From the NCBI GenBank assembly GCA_045837725.1, contig JBEWZL010000220.1, forward strand, positions 124,001-188,000: a stretch of 64,000 nt of DNA. Reading direction: 5' to 3'. Numbering within the stretch: position 1 is the stretch's first letter; every line of letters begins with the position of its first letter. This DNA is from Vermamoeba vermiformis. Its lineage: Eukaryota; Tubulinea; Echinamoebida. Position numbers and translations under genes: made by a program. This document shows, in pieces, positions 36,929-49,450 of the stretch. Under the pieces are notes generated by a model. That model was not told where the DNA came from and ran no database searches. It saw only the letters and a program-made list of their open reading frames with translations.

Positions 36929-38192
36929 ATGCCTATTTTATACTCAGTAGTTGCTCGTGGTACAGTCGTGTTGGCTGAATACGCCGCTAAGACTGGTAAT
37001 ATTGATAAAGTTGTCAAGAAATTGCTCGAGAAAATACCAAGCGCAGATGGACGCATGTCCTATGTATTCGAAAGGTAATATTATACAAATGCAGGTGCTA
37101 CATAAGAGAATCGAAAATGGTACCAATTTGATTTATGTAGTTGTCTTGAATTTCACATAAATGGATTTGCGAAATAATGAAAATATTTAAATCAATAACG
37201 AGCTTCATAGGCAATAAAATTATAATATATTTTAATACCCAATAATATATTTTTAACAACGCCTAATTTGATCGGATCGCTTGTCTCTAAATATTTATGT
37301 ACGGCGTTTTTAACTTAATATCTAATTTTATTATCATCACAATAGCCACTACTTCCATTATGTGGTTGAAGATGGTATTACCTACTTGTGTATGGCCGAA
37401 GAATCTTTTGGTCGTCGAATCCCCTTCGCTTTCCTCGAGGACGTGAAGAACCGCTTTAAAGTCACTTACGGCACTAGAGCTAAGACTGCCGTTGCTTTTT
37501 CTATGCAAGCTGACTTTGCCAGAACTCTTCAAAACTTGACGGTATGCCTACCAGATCGAGTCGTTTTAGGATCTGTAATTAACATACTACTGATCCCGTA
37601 GGAATATTATTCCAACACACAAAACTCAGACAAGATCACAAAGCTTAAGGGTGAACTTGATGAGGTCAAGAACGTCATGGTTACTAATATCGGTATGCAC
37701 AACTTACCTTGAGACGCGATCCAGATCTAACTTCATTTCAATGCTTAGAGAAGGTTTTGGAGCGCGGTGAAAAGATCGAGTTGTTGGTCGACAAGACTGA
37801 TCAATTGAACCAAACTTCAGTGAACTTCAGAAAGAAGGCTACCCAATTAAAGCGTTCGATGTGGTGGAAGAACGTCAAGTTGACCATCATGATTATTTTG
37901 ATCCTCATCGTACGTCTACACTTATCTTATTATACACAGTATCTTACATGATATGTAGGTCGTTGTTTATATTATTGTGGCTATTTCTTGCGGTGGTTTA
38001 TTGTTCCAAGGTTGCACTGGATCTGGTACGTCGCCATTGATCAACAAACTATTTTTAGATATTAATAGCGGTTTCTATCATACAGGCAATACTCCTTCTG
38101 ATCCAAACACTCCTTCCGCTGCTCCTACCGCTGCTACTCCCACTACTGCATCTGGATTCCTTCTGCCTTTCTTCCGTAACGCGTTGAACTAG
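36929..38192 (+). CDS. VAMP7-type longin R-SNARE with an unusual lumenal tail
   Basis: The N-terminal longin domain reads MPILYSVVARGTVVLAEYAA, then HYVVEDGITYLCMAEESFGR and RIPFAFLEDVKNRF. The SNARE helix contains VLERGEKIELLVDKTDQLNQ with the zero-layer arginine, followed by SMWWKNVK and a transmembrane helix LTIMIILILIVVVYIIVAIS. VAMP7 proteins drive fusion at late endosomes, lysosomes and contractile vacuoles. Normally the chain stops just after the membrane; here about 45 residues follow (CTGSGNTPSDPNTPSAAPTA, ending FFRNALN), encoded by separate exons. Six exons; the second intron is about 270 bp. Frame and splices are consistent up to the TAG. Confidence 0.92.
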
Positions 38193-38342
38193 TTCAAAGA
38201 CTTCTATTGTATTATAATTAATTACGTTAGTAAACGTCTACTTTAACGTAGTATTGTCGGTAATAATAGTCCCAAAGATTAAAACGGCCCATTAGTTGTG
38301 CGCCTTTTTTTAAATCCAAATCTTACTTAGTAACGAAAGCAA

Positions 38343-41300
38343 ATGGCAACAGCTGATCTAGATTATTTTGACTTGCTTTCAAACGAAGTTGTGGCGAATA
38401 TCGTCGGTTTTCTCGATCTAAGTTCCCTGTATCGTTTGACAAGTACGTCCAAGAGGTTGGATGCATTCAAACAAATTTCTAATGAGCAATGGCGACGATA
38501 TTACGCCCAAAAATGGCTTGTGGAGGACAAGGAATTGGCGATCTACAAAATGTAAGCAAAAATATTACTGGAAAATTGTAGAATAAATACAAAAAGTATT
38601 TCTATTGCTTTTGTATGAATCTTTGAAGTAATTCGCAGCTATTTAATAATTTTATTATCGATTCTAACTTGTATGTATTCCATCATGAGCAGAGACAACT
38701 GGCAAAAAGTGTATCATGCTCGACTTAAAGCAGAGAATGATTATTTATTGCGATTAACGTTTGCTCCACCACCAATGCACCTCGAAGATCTGGCGCAGGA
38801 CGAGGAAACAGCGCAACAACAACTGCTGGCCAACAGCTATTGGAAACAGCCAAAACAGGGAAGTGATCAAGAGGATGTCTATTACAGCGCGAACATAGAT
38901 CCTTGGGCTTTTATATTGCTTGACAAAAGTGACGATCCGGATGCAGTTAAAGCTAATCTTCTGTTGATAGAAGGCTTTTTCACTACTGAGCCATGTACGT
39001 GATGATACTAATTATATAGAATGTAGCGCGTATTAATATTCTTTGTAGTTACTGACGAGGACGCGAAACGAGAAATTCTCTCAGGCCGTTTTGAGATCTT
39101 CGTGACGGGCCTGTCAAGATACGCCGCTAAAGATATTGAAATGTTGACTAGTCTATATGTAATCGAGGACTTTTATACAGGTATATTTATAACTTACGAA
39201 GATATTTCAATTGTTCTGTTAGTGAAACTCTTCTAAAACTTTCATGCTGTGCAGCGTCAGAAGAATATAAAGAGCAACGCAAACGACCATTTGGCTTGTT
39301 AGGGCTGTTGGCCAAGTATTTGGACGTGACCCTTCCAGTGCACTTGCTCGCATCTGTTACAAATGCGATTTGGGATGTTGCTGCTTCCGGTACCAATCTC
39401 ACATAACGCTATCCATATAGATTATACATATTGACACGTGTGTATCCCTTAGGTGAGGTTACTGAAGACTTCTTCGTTGGTTTGGATCTCGTACCTAAGT
39501 TGATCGCTGTCATTACCAAGACTAGCGACACCGCGACAAAAAACGCCGCTCTTGCTGCTCTAACGTGGTTCAAGCCTTCAAGCAAGTGTTCAAGCGAGTC
39601 TGCAAAAGAATCAATTAACACGTGTCTTTTCTACCAGAGCCTGAGAACACCAAGCTGCTCAGCAATGCAGCGTTCATGAACATCCTTGTTGATATGTTGT
39701 TCGGAGAAAATCTAACCGAAAATTTCGATACAATCCCTCGGCTATTGATAGTTTTTGGACAATTTAGTACGTGCACGGATCTGTCACATTGTGAGTCTTT
39801 AACTAATATCCTATCATAGATATGCCTGTGGTTGAGGAGATGAGATTAGTGACCAGAATAACCGATCTGCAGCACAAGTACAGCAACCAGCCTGAAAAGT
39901 TGAAGACTCTGCTGGTCGTTGTAAATGCATTTTGTGTTTACTCAAGTACGTCTTGTCAATGCCAGACGTGATCGATTGTTAATATTTTTGCAGAGGATTG
40001 CTGTGTTGAGCTTGCACAGCACGAGACAGCATTGGAGTTTGTCATGAGTTTGATCACGGACTCAAAGGATGACGCAATCAGAAAAGTTGCAGAGAGTGCT
40101 CTGTTAATTATTGATAGCGTTGCTAGAGTTGGTAGGGACTAAAATTATACGGTATTATGGTGTTAAGTTAACGCGCGTTGCAATGAGACAGAGATGGGTG
40201 CGGATCGATTGCTTGAGTTCAACACCGTGGACAAATTATTGCCTTTTATGGAGGACCCATCCAACACTCATTTGTTCCAGCACATTTACACCACGCTCCA
40301 CAATCTTACTGATTTTGCTAGCATGAACGGTATAATGATCGAACTGTTCGCACCAAGCAAAAGGTCTAATCGCTTTCTAGGATTTGGTGACGAAATAAAT
40401 GCAAAGGTATTGCAATACAAAGACGCGCTCGTGGATCGTGGAGTTGACTCGGCCACAGAGGAGGTGCGGGAAGCGTGCAACGGATTTTGGACCAATTTTT
40501 CTTGCGGTAAGTTCAATAAGTGACACGTGTCAATCGAACCCAATTAACTGCTTATTGAAAGCGATGCCACCACCACGAGATGTATCGATCAAGCTTATTG
40601 ATAGAACGCTTCCGAGCATTTCAAGTGCCACGACGAAGTTGAACGTGAAGAAAGATACTGCTTTATTGCTAGCTAACATTGCTGAAGTGGACTGTAAGAC
40701 TGCCCTTAACGAAAGAATAGTTACTAATAATGTTTTTATTATTCGATAGTTGATGCGTTCGAGGGCAAAGACTTGACCAAGCTATTCAATTACTTGGCGG
40801 AATATCTCATCAATTTCGATGGTGCCAAAGAACGTACCGAGCTTCTTAGACTCGAAAAAGAAAAAGAAAAAGAAGCGCAGGTGAAGGCAGGCGGTGTTGC
40901 TGCTGAAATGCCTGAGAAGAATGAGGACGCTGAAGAAGATGAAAATCATGATGAAGACGAAGAGATTGACATGCAATCGGATCAAGAGATCGATGGTCCT
41001 TCAGATAGTATGGATGTTGATGATAATGAAGCTGAAGAGGACTCTATGGCTGTCGAAGACTACGTGGAGGATGAAAAACCGGATCATGCAAAAGTGGCGG
41101 ACAGTCCTTGGCCCTTAAATTTGCTCGCGTACCTTGCTCGATTCGGTATGCATATACGGAGCATTTATATAACATTACTAATGATCGTTATGCTCAGATT
41201 ATATTAAGAAGATTGCGATCCAAAACGAAAGATTGTTACACAAGATGTTTTTATTATACGAAGACAAGTCGCTTATATACGAGAATCACTATATGGTGAT

Positions 41301-41773
41301 GTACTTCTTCAGTCATTTAGTACTACTGCCAGGTAACTTTCTGATCCGATTTCGATCCGTTACAAATGAAAACTCGCTCTTACAATGCGTTATAGGTTGG
41401 AATTCTGCAAAGGCCTTGGCATGCATCGAAGAGTTTGCTCTAAAGGCTCCTTGTGATCTCGAGTGGAACTTTGTCTTTTCACTGATTTCGCCGTACGCGC
41501 ATCTGCTTCGAAAAGACAATCCAACGCCATTGGTCATTTTTGGCTCTTGGGTTCTAGCTCATATGTCGACTACGGGTAATAACTATACGCCATTTTAATG
41601 CCCTGGAGAACGAATTAATGACAGCATTATTAGAACCTGGCCGACAAATATTGAAGAAAGAACTGGATCCCGAGGTGTTGAAGTGGCTCAAAGCGTATCC
41701 TCACACGAAGGTCGAAGATAATATGACTCACCTCACTCTAAATATGAAGAAAAAGATCAGTAGACGACATTAA
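38343..41773 (+). CDS. F-box protein with helical (ARM/HEAT-like) repeats, tandem copy A
   Basis: MATADLDYFDLLSNEVVANI begins a clear F-box (VGFLDLSSLYRLTSTSKRLD, then NEQWRRYYAQKWL). About 14 short introns cut a long helical protein of roughly 800 residues, with segments such as PFGLLGLLAKYLDVTLPVHL and DFFVGLDLVPKLIAVITKTS. An acidic insert near 40910-41080 (EDENHDEDEEIDMQSDQEID) follows the exon containing FEGKDLTKLFNYLAEYLINF. The protein ends DPEVLKWLKAYPH and a basic tail, MKKKISRRH. Copies B and C follow head to tail with the same exon plan, which fixes most splice sites. F-box proteins recruit targets to Skp1-cullin ligases; the target is unknown. Confidence 0.85.
40521..40532. repeat. 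TGACACGTGTCA palindrome, copy 3
   Basis: Exact copy in an intron of F-box copy A. Another intron of the same gene has a near copy (TGACACGTGTGT at 39433). Confidence 0.9.
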
Positions 41774-41983
41774 CCATAAAAGGGTTTGTCCGTGTCGGAT
41801 AGAGTTTAAATTAATTGCTCTGAGCGATCGAAATTACAATTAACTGCGTAATTGCTATTATTGAGCTATATTAATCCAGAATAAGCTAGCTTTTTCAAAC
41901 GAAAAGATTGCAATCATTCAGTCTCGGAGATTTTGCCTTGGAGATTTTTTCCCCTCCGTTTATATTACGTAATTATCTTCCAT

Positions 41984-44900
41984 ATGACAACAATGGATAG
42001 GGATTGCTTCGATCTCATTTCAAACGAGGTAGTTGCTAGTATTTTTGGATCGCTTGATCTTCAGTCGTTGTACCATGTAACCAGCGCTTCTACACGACTT
42101 CATGCTTTTCAACAATTATCTAACGACCAATGGAGACGATTGTATGCCGACAGATGGCTATTGGACGACAGAGAGCTTGCGATCTATCCTGGGTAAGCAA
42201 TTATTTATTTTCAAGGCTCTGAATAATTGCCCAATTGGGCGGAATTATTAGATATTAAATAGTGATACATATTTGTAATTTTTAGGCTCAACTGGCAAAA
42301 GATTTACCAAGATCGTTTCATATCCGAAAAAGATCTTGTTTTGCGGAGTGCGGAAGCTGCTGCAAAGTGGCAGGCCGAGCTCGATGTTAAAATACAAAAC
42401 GGTACGGATACTTTTGATGATTGGTTGGATTTGCCCGAAGACGAAGAAGCTGGTTTTACTCTCTCAGCAGACCCTTTTGCTGCTCTCCTCAACAACATGC
42501 ATTCCGGGGGTTCTTTTTACTCGGACTTATCAAGTATAATATTATTTCTTCATGGAGCTTCGCTTAAGCCCGTGCAGGAAATGATTTTAAGCGGTCGCTT
42601 TGAGATCTTGGTCACGGTATTTGCATCGAGACGCGACGACAACCTATTAGAGTACTTCCTTCCGATTTTTGAAAGATTCTACCAAGGTAAGTACACACAT
42701 TGTGCGCTTAGATATTAACGAAAAGAACTTCAGCGTCTGCCGGCTACAAAGAACAGCGCAAGCGACCCTTCGGGCTTATTGGTCTGTTGGCCAATAAACT
42801 CGATCCGACACTCTCTCAGGGTGCACTTCTAGCTGTTGCGAATGCCTTATGGGAAGTTGCTTCTGCAGGTAAAATCTACCAAGCTAGATCTGTTGACATC
42901 CTTGCTGATCGCCACCTTTGATCTGATTAGAGGAGATAACCGAAGAGATGTTTGTTGCCTTGGACATCATTCCTAAGTTGGCCAACGTCATTATGAAGAC
43001 TAAATGTGACGAGACTAAGGAAGCTTGTTTTTCTATTTTGACTTTCTTCACCACCACAAGTAAGCCATATCCGCTTTAATTTGTGATGAGCGACTCTTAT
43101 TGTTTATTCACAGCGCCTGAAAGCGACAAGGTGACGACCAATGTTCCGTTCTTGAAAAAGCTCATCGAGATGCTGTTTGAAGAGAACTCAACATTCCTTA
43201 GTATGATTCCGTGCGCCTTTCGAATGTTCTATAAATCAGGTGGGTCCCATCTCGTGCACTTTTAACCGATAGATTCGGTTTAATAACTTTCCGTAGACAT
43301 TTCGTTTGTCGAAAGAAATCGCGTGGCTAGCAGACTCGTGTGGTTGGTGCGCAAGAGCGTCAATGATCCCAAGCTAGTGTCCCTCTTGTTAAACGCTTGC
43401 ATCGATCTTTGCATTGATTCGGGTACGCAACAAAATATTATTCACGACCACTAGATTAATGGATTCTGGTTAGACGATTGCTGCACGGAGTTGGCCCAAA
43501 TTCCTACGTTAGGCTTTTTAACCAGTCTGATCAACGAACAAACGGACGAGGCCAATCAAAAGGTGGCCACGAAAGCTGCTCTGCTTCTTGATGTCATTAC
43601 TAGAGTTGGTAGGTGAAATATGCTGTGGATCTTTGCTCTGCTATCTGTTGGACTAACGGAAACATCTAGATGTCTGCACGTGCAGCTTATTGGAGTTAAA
43701 TGCCGTGGACAGATTATTGCCTTATTTGGAAAACCCCGACAACAAGCACTTATTCAAGCACATTTACAACATTCTCTATTCGTTATGTAGATACGTGTAT
43801 ACGAACGGTATGACGATAACACTCGGAAGGTGATGGCTTCTCTAATAACATTCCATTTTGCAGATGTTAACGGCGAAATCTTTGCCAAGTTACTCCAGCG
43901 CAGAGATTTGCTTCTTGACTGTGGCGACTTGTCAGCGACGGAAGAGGTGCAAGAGGCGTGCAGCAATTTCTGGCGATATTTCATGCGCGGTAAATTAGAT
44001 TAGTACTCCCAATTGTGCATTATTAACAAGCTATGTGCAGCTGTACCTCCACCACGAGATGTGTCCGTCAAGCTCGTCAATCGAGCCCTGCCAATTGCAC
44101 TCAACGATGTCGCTGCCAGTGTGGACTTGAAGAAGGAATACTCCTTTTTGCTCGCTGACACCGCTGAAGCTGACCGTACGAGCTTTATTATTGCCTTCAC
44201 AAAATCTCTTAACCTTTGTATTTCACAGCGGCCGCGTTCCAAAGCACACACTTGCAGAAGTTGTTCAACGCGATGGCTGAGCGTCTGGTCAACTTCAACG
44301 CGACCAAAGAGCACACAGAACTTAGCAATCTCGAGAAAGACAGATACAGTCCTAATCAAGTGACTACTGAAATCTCCGCAGCATCAACTAGTGTTGATAC
44401 AGAAGTCGATCAAGGCAATGATGTCGCTACTGATCGCACTACTAGTGATCCGAATGACGCGCCTAAACTTATCGAATGTCCATTGTCGTTGGATGTGCTT
44501 GTTGGGCTCGTTCAATTTGGTACGTAGTGAATCTTTACGATGCCTCTGCTAAAGTTTTTCATACCTATCAGATGAGTGCAAGAAACTTGCTGTCCAGAAC
44601 GAGAAGCTCATGAACAAGTTGTTCACGTTGTACGACGACAAGTCCTTAGATGTTAAAGCTCGGTTCTATATAGCGGTGCTATTCAGCAGATTGGTTGGAA
44701 TGAATGGTATGTGTGGGATCTGGATTAGATCAAACTCCTCTTACTGACCGAATACTTCAGATTGGGACTCTGCCAAAGCATTGGAATGCATCGAGCACTT
44801 TGCTATTACTCATCGATATTACGTAGAGATGACTGTTGCATTCTCGCGCACAGCAACGTTCGCGCATCTGTTTCACAAGGATAATCCGACCCCTTTGGTC

Positions 44901-45183
44901 TTGTTGGGCTCTTGGATCGTCGCTCATATGACCATTGAAGGTAATAATACCATTATATTAGTTAGAGTTGAGCTAACGGCAGTAATCAGGAACGGATCGA
45001 AAAGTGCTGAGAAAAGAACTCGATCCGGAGTTGTTGAAGTGGCTTGAGACCTATCCTCATGAAAGAGTGGCCTATCATACGGTTCTAGTCAATCGCTTGA
45101 TGAATAGAAAGCGAAAGAGAGAAGATTGTACGGAGGTACTTGTGGATGTCGCCGCTCCTGCCCCCAAAAGATTAACCAAGTAA
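41984..45183 (+). CDS. F-box protein with helical repeats, tandem copy B
   Basis: It starts MTTMDRDCFDLISNEVVASI with FGSLDLQSLYHVTSASTRLH and NDQWRRLYADRWLLDDRELA, matching copy A almost position for position. Later exons repeat the family segments: RPFGLIGLLANKLDPTLSQG, FVALDIIPKLANVIMKTKCD and LIEMLFEENSTFLSMIP. The variable polar insert at about 44350-44470 (AASTSVDTEVDQGNDVATDR) is Ser/Thr/Asp-rich, not strongly acidic. It ends LETYPHERVAYHTVLVNRLM and a basic tail including RKRKRED. The intergenic gap from copy A is about 210 bp. Probably arose by unequal crossing-over, then diverged. Confidence 0.84.
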
Positions 45184-45340
45184 CAACACTCCGAGTTGAC
45201 TCCATATATATGATTATCCACTTAATCTACATTCTTAGTAAAATCGTAAGCCAATTAAAACAAAAATTCTCGATCCAGTTTTTCGTATTTTTGGACAAGG
45301 AAAGTTTTTGCTGCGGTCTTTGATCAATTAAAGATTATTA

Positions 45341-48300
45341 ATGGCCACAACAGATAGTACCAATTGTTTGGATTTGCTTTCTAACGAAGTAGTCGCGAAT
45401 GTAATCAGCTTTCTCGATCTCTTTTCGCATCTCGCTTTTATACGGACTTATACACGCTTATATGAATTCAAACAAATATCTAACGAACAATGGCGTTTAT
45501 ATTATGCTGAGAGATGGTTATTGGACGATAAAGAGCTGGCTACATACTCGCTGTAAGCAGAGAATAATAATTTTTAGTTTATTTCAATAATATCATTTTT
45601 GACATTTAAAAAAATTAGTAAATAATTCCCTCGTCATTAACAGCGCATTAAGGCTTATATATAATATATTTTATTAGCAATAATTGGCAAGAAATATTTC
45701 AGGATCGATTTACTTCAGAAAAAGAATATCAATTGCGCATAAAAGAAGCAAGGGATAATCTAGAAAACGAGTTTAATAAGAAAGTGTTGAATCACAGTCA
45801 AATTGAGGAGTTCTCGCGACTAATTTTGACCAAGCCCAGAGAAGGCACCGACGAACTTGATCATTATTATACACCTTCAGCTGACCCATGGGCAGATCTT
45901 TTGGAATCAGATTGGCATATTGACGAGAATATCGCGTTAATTAAAGCTTTTTGGACCGAGCCATGTAAGTACAATCAATTTAATTTAACTTTGTTCCTAA
46001 TAATTAGCAATATTTTTTTTAGTTACAAAGGCTGATGCTATGAGAGAAGTATTATCAGGTCGTTTCGAGATTATTGTAACGGCGATCTCAAGAGTTGCCG
46101 AAAAAGATCCGAAAGTGTTAGTCAATCTCGATGTATTTAGTCAATTCTATCACGGTAAGTCGCTATATTAATATAAATGATATATTATTAAATAACTATC
46201 TTAGTGTGGGATTACTATGCGTGTGACGGCTATCAAGAACTACGTACTCGGCCTTTTGGCTTGCTTGGTCTGTTGGCTAAATATCTCGATCCAACTCTGC
46301 CTGAAGAGGTGCTACATGTCCTTATTAACACGCTGGGGGATGTTTTCTCAAATGGTAGGCGCAATTGCGTTATTGTAAACCGCAACTTTTTGACACGTGT
46401 CATTTAGAAAAGGCGACAGAAGATGTCTTTATCGCATTAGATCTCATACCCAAGTTGGTTAATGTGGCTATGAAGAGTATTAGGAGTACTAATATGGGGG
46501 TTAAGCATCTCTTGTTACATTTTCGACCATCAAGTACGTTAATATTACCAGATAAGGAAAGATCTAACGGCATTGTTTAATTAGAACCTGAAACGCATAG
46601 AGCACTTCATAGTCATCCAGTACTTATTGAGCTAATTCAACAGTTATTCGAGGAAAATCCGTCAAATTTGGAAATGATTCCTTGGTGCATATTTGCTTTT
46701 ACTACATCAAGTAAGATCCAATATGAACACTAACGATTATGCAATATATTGAATATATTCAGACGTGCCGCTAATCGAGGAAAGTCTCGTGGTCAGTCGC
46801 CTGATGTACTGGATGCGGAAAAATGTGAGCGATATAGCTATGTTAGGAGAGCTGTTCTCAGCATGTATTCCGATATGTCATCGTGCAAGTACGTGCCATT
46901 GCCTTATTTTTATTCGAAATGATTAATATTTTCTATTAGAGGGTGGCTATCGTGAACTTGCAGACAAGTCTTCTTTGCAGTTTTTGCTAAGTTTGCTTGA
47001 TGACAACATCGTTAGCACAAGTGCTGCAATGTTAATTGGTGGTGTTGCAAGCATAGGTACGCTAGTAGATAATAAGCATGAATTAATATAGGCATTGATT
47101 ATCTGTTCCAAGATGAGGGTGCGAGTTGTTTGTTAGAAATGAAAGCAGAAGACAAATTGTTGCTGATGATGCAAGATGACGATAATATGGCAGTATACAC
47201 GCAATTATATACGATATTATCATCTTTGATAGAATACACTTCTGAGAAAGGTAAATAATCTTCGTTGTTTGTTCGGATCAGATCAGATCTTGACAGATGA
47301 TCTTTTAGGCATTGAAGAGGAGCTCTTAGCTAAGATATTGAGACATAAAGACGTACTTGTTAGTCGTGGTGCTAAAGATTGGTACGGCTTGCAACAGGCG
47401 TGCATTGATTTTTGGATTAGTTTCACGAGTGGTACGTTACCAAACCTATTCACTACTTTGCCATAATATACGTATTTTAATGGCTATAATTATTTATAGC
47501 TATGCCTGCACCAAGAGACGTGGCTATACAGCTCATTGATAGAGTGCTTCCCGTTGCACTTAAAAAGAAAGACGATGAACAGGATGAAAGTTCCCTTGAA
47601 AGTTCGGAAGAATCAAGCCACCATAGTGCTGGAGATAGTGATGGAAATGTTATTAGTTACGATGAAGATGATGATCATGAGTTGGAAGTAACTGAAGAAT
47701 CAGTGTTGTCATTACTTGGAAATATCGCGGACAGCGACAGTACGTAATCTAAAAATGATTATTATTGTCACTATTTGTTAACCTATTGAACTTTCAGTCG
47801 ATGCATTTGAAGGCAAAGATGTCGTGGGATTGTTCAATCAAACGACGGAAAAACTCGTCAATTTCGATAGTACTCAGAATGGCACTTATCCCAGGGCTTT
47901 AGACTTGCTCGTTTTTCTCGTAAGACTCGGTACGTATAATACAAAATAAGACTAGTAGCACTGGCTTACCTTCGTGTCAGACGATCTCAAAAAAATCGCG
48001 ATCCAAAACGAAGGTTTTATGAACAAATTGTTCTTATTGTACGACGATGAATCATCCGAAAATCAATGCAAATTATATATAACGATACTATTCAGTCGTT
48101 TAGTGCCTATTCGTGGTAAGTAGAATAAGTTTAGCGAAATTTCCTCCAAAGTACTCATCTTCCGTTCTATTAATTCTCACCGACAGGCTGGGATTCTGCC
48201 AGGGCCATGGCGTACATCGAAAAGTTTGCCGTTGAAACGAGTTATGATCTGGAATTGGATTGCGTTTTTCCGCTGCTCTCACCTTATGCGCATCTGCTTC

Positions 48301-48596
48301 GAAAAGACAATCCAGCGCCATTAGTCTTGTTTGGTTCTTGGTTCTTAGCCCATATGACAACGAATGGTAATAATATTTTATCTTTTAGAATGGACTAAAT
48401 GTTGGTTATTATAGAGCCAGGACGAAAAGCGCTGAGAAAAGAACTCGATCCAGAGTTGTTGAAATGGTTCAACTCTTATCCTCATGATAGAGTGGCATAT
48501 CATATGGTACAAGTTAATCAGTTGATGAATAGAAAGCGAAAGCGAGAAGAAGGGTCAGACGACCCAGATCCACTCTCGTTGCGTCGAAGACTTTAG
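45341..48596 (+). CDS. F-box protein with helical repeats, tandem copy C
   Basis: MATTDSTNCLDLLSNEVVAN begins the F-box (VISFLDLFSHLAFIRTYTRL, NEQWRLYYAERWLLDDKELA). Helical segments match A and B (RPFGLLGLLAKYLDPTLPEE, FIALDLIPKLVNVAMKSIRS). The acidic insert (DDEQDESSLESSEESSHHSA, then DEDDDHELEVTEES) sits before the DAFEGKDVVGLFN exon, one exon earlier than the inserts of A and B, and the later region is short. The end is WFNSYPHDRVAYHMVQVNQL with a basic NRKRKREEG tail as in B. Splices follow the family plan. A role as an SCF adaptor is inference from the F-box. Confidence 0.84.
46391..46402. repeat. TGACACGTGTCA palindrome, copy 4
   Basis: Exact copy in an intron of F-box copy C, just before the acceptor of the exon encoding EDVFIALDLIPKL. 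The near copy in gene A (39433) lies in the equivalent intron. Confidence 0.9.
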
Positions 48597-48946
48597 GCGT
48601 CATGGTAAAAAAAAAAGAAAGAATTGATTTGAAAACTAAGTTTTTGATCTCTGACATTGTAGTTTAGCAACGGTATTACTGGTCATTAGCGATTCGATTC
48701 AGAATACAATACCGTGGATCTACCTGGCACTCTGACGCCAAGCACCGGAGATAGCGCGTTTCGTGCTGGCATAAGTCTCATTCTATTATTTCGGAGTACG
48801 ATATGAAATTGAATGCGAAGTTCGTAATTGGATCTAAACAATGATCTCCTCTCAGCAGCTGGTAATCAATCAAACTAAATCAACGAATAAACTTGATAAA
48901 AAGCGAACAGCACAAAAGCCAAAACCACTTTCTGCAAACTCAAAAA
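48597..48946. other. Intergenic, no gene seen
   Basis: 3' flank of F-box copy C and 5' flank of the next small gene. A short poly-A run lies just after the stop codon. Confidence 0.4.
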
Positions 48947-49276
48947 ATGCTTTCCGCTTTAAAGCTGACCAGAAGTGTCCCTCGCCGGCCTATCTCTCCT
49001 GCTGGATTGCGCGCTTTGGGTGAGGCTTTGCAAGGGTTAGGCATCTCTTTTCGCGTTGATCCACTGGATCGTGCGCCGAGTAGTAGCAATGTGCCAGCAG
49101 ACGGTACCACGCTCCCTCATAGCAAACATAATACAGTCTTGTCGAATAATGATGATGAACATGGCTCCTCCAAAGACTGCACACCAGTGGGCTCGTCCGA
49201 CCCACTCGATCGGAAGTGGATCTTTGCAGGTCACAAACTGCCAAACGATAGCTTCACGAAGCAATTTTCAACGTGA
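48947..49276 (+). CDS. Hypothetical 109-residue protein, possibly mitochondrial
   Basis: A single exon starts MLSALKLTRSVPRRPISPAG, an Arg-containing amphipathic N-terminus without acidic residues that would suit a mitochondrial presequence. A polar Ser/Asp-rich middle and the end DRKWIFAGHKLPNDSFTKQF follow. No family recognised. Codon pattern and an intact frame after the chosen ATG are the only support; longer starts upstream (48893) lack the presequence look. Could be a chance frame. Confidence 0.4.
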   Translation: MLSALKLTRSVPRRPISPAGLRALGEALQGLGISFRVDPLDRAPSSSNVPADGTTLPHSKHNTVLSNNDDEHGSSKDCTPVGSSDPLDRKWIFAGHKLPNDSFTKQFST

Positions 49277-49450
49277 GAACAACTTATGTATTATATACAT
49301 TCGAACAGCAACATTGTGCACTTGTAAATATTATTAATAAATTTGGATCAGGTTCCGTTCAGTTTGAAACTTCTAAACAGTAGAATTTACCAAACGCGAG
49401 AACACAGCCCTTCATTATAAAATCCTAACTTAGTTACCCCTATATAAAAA

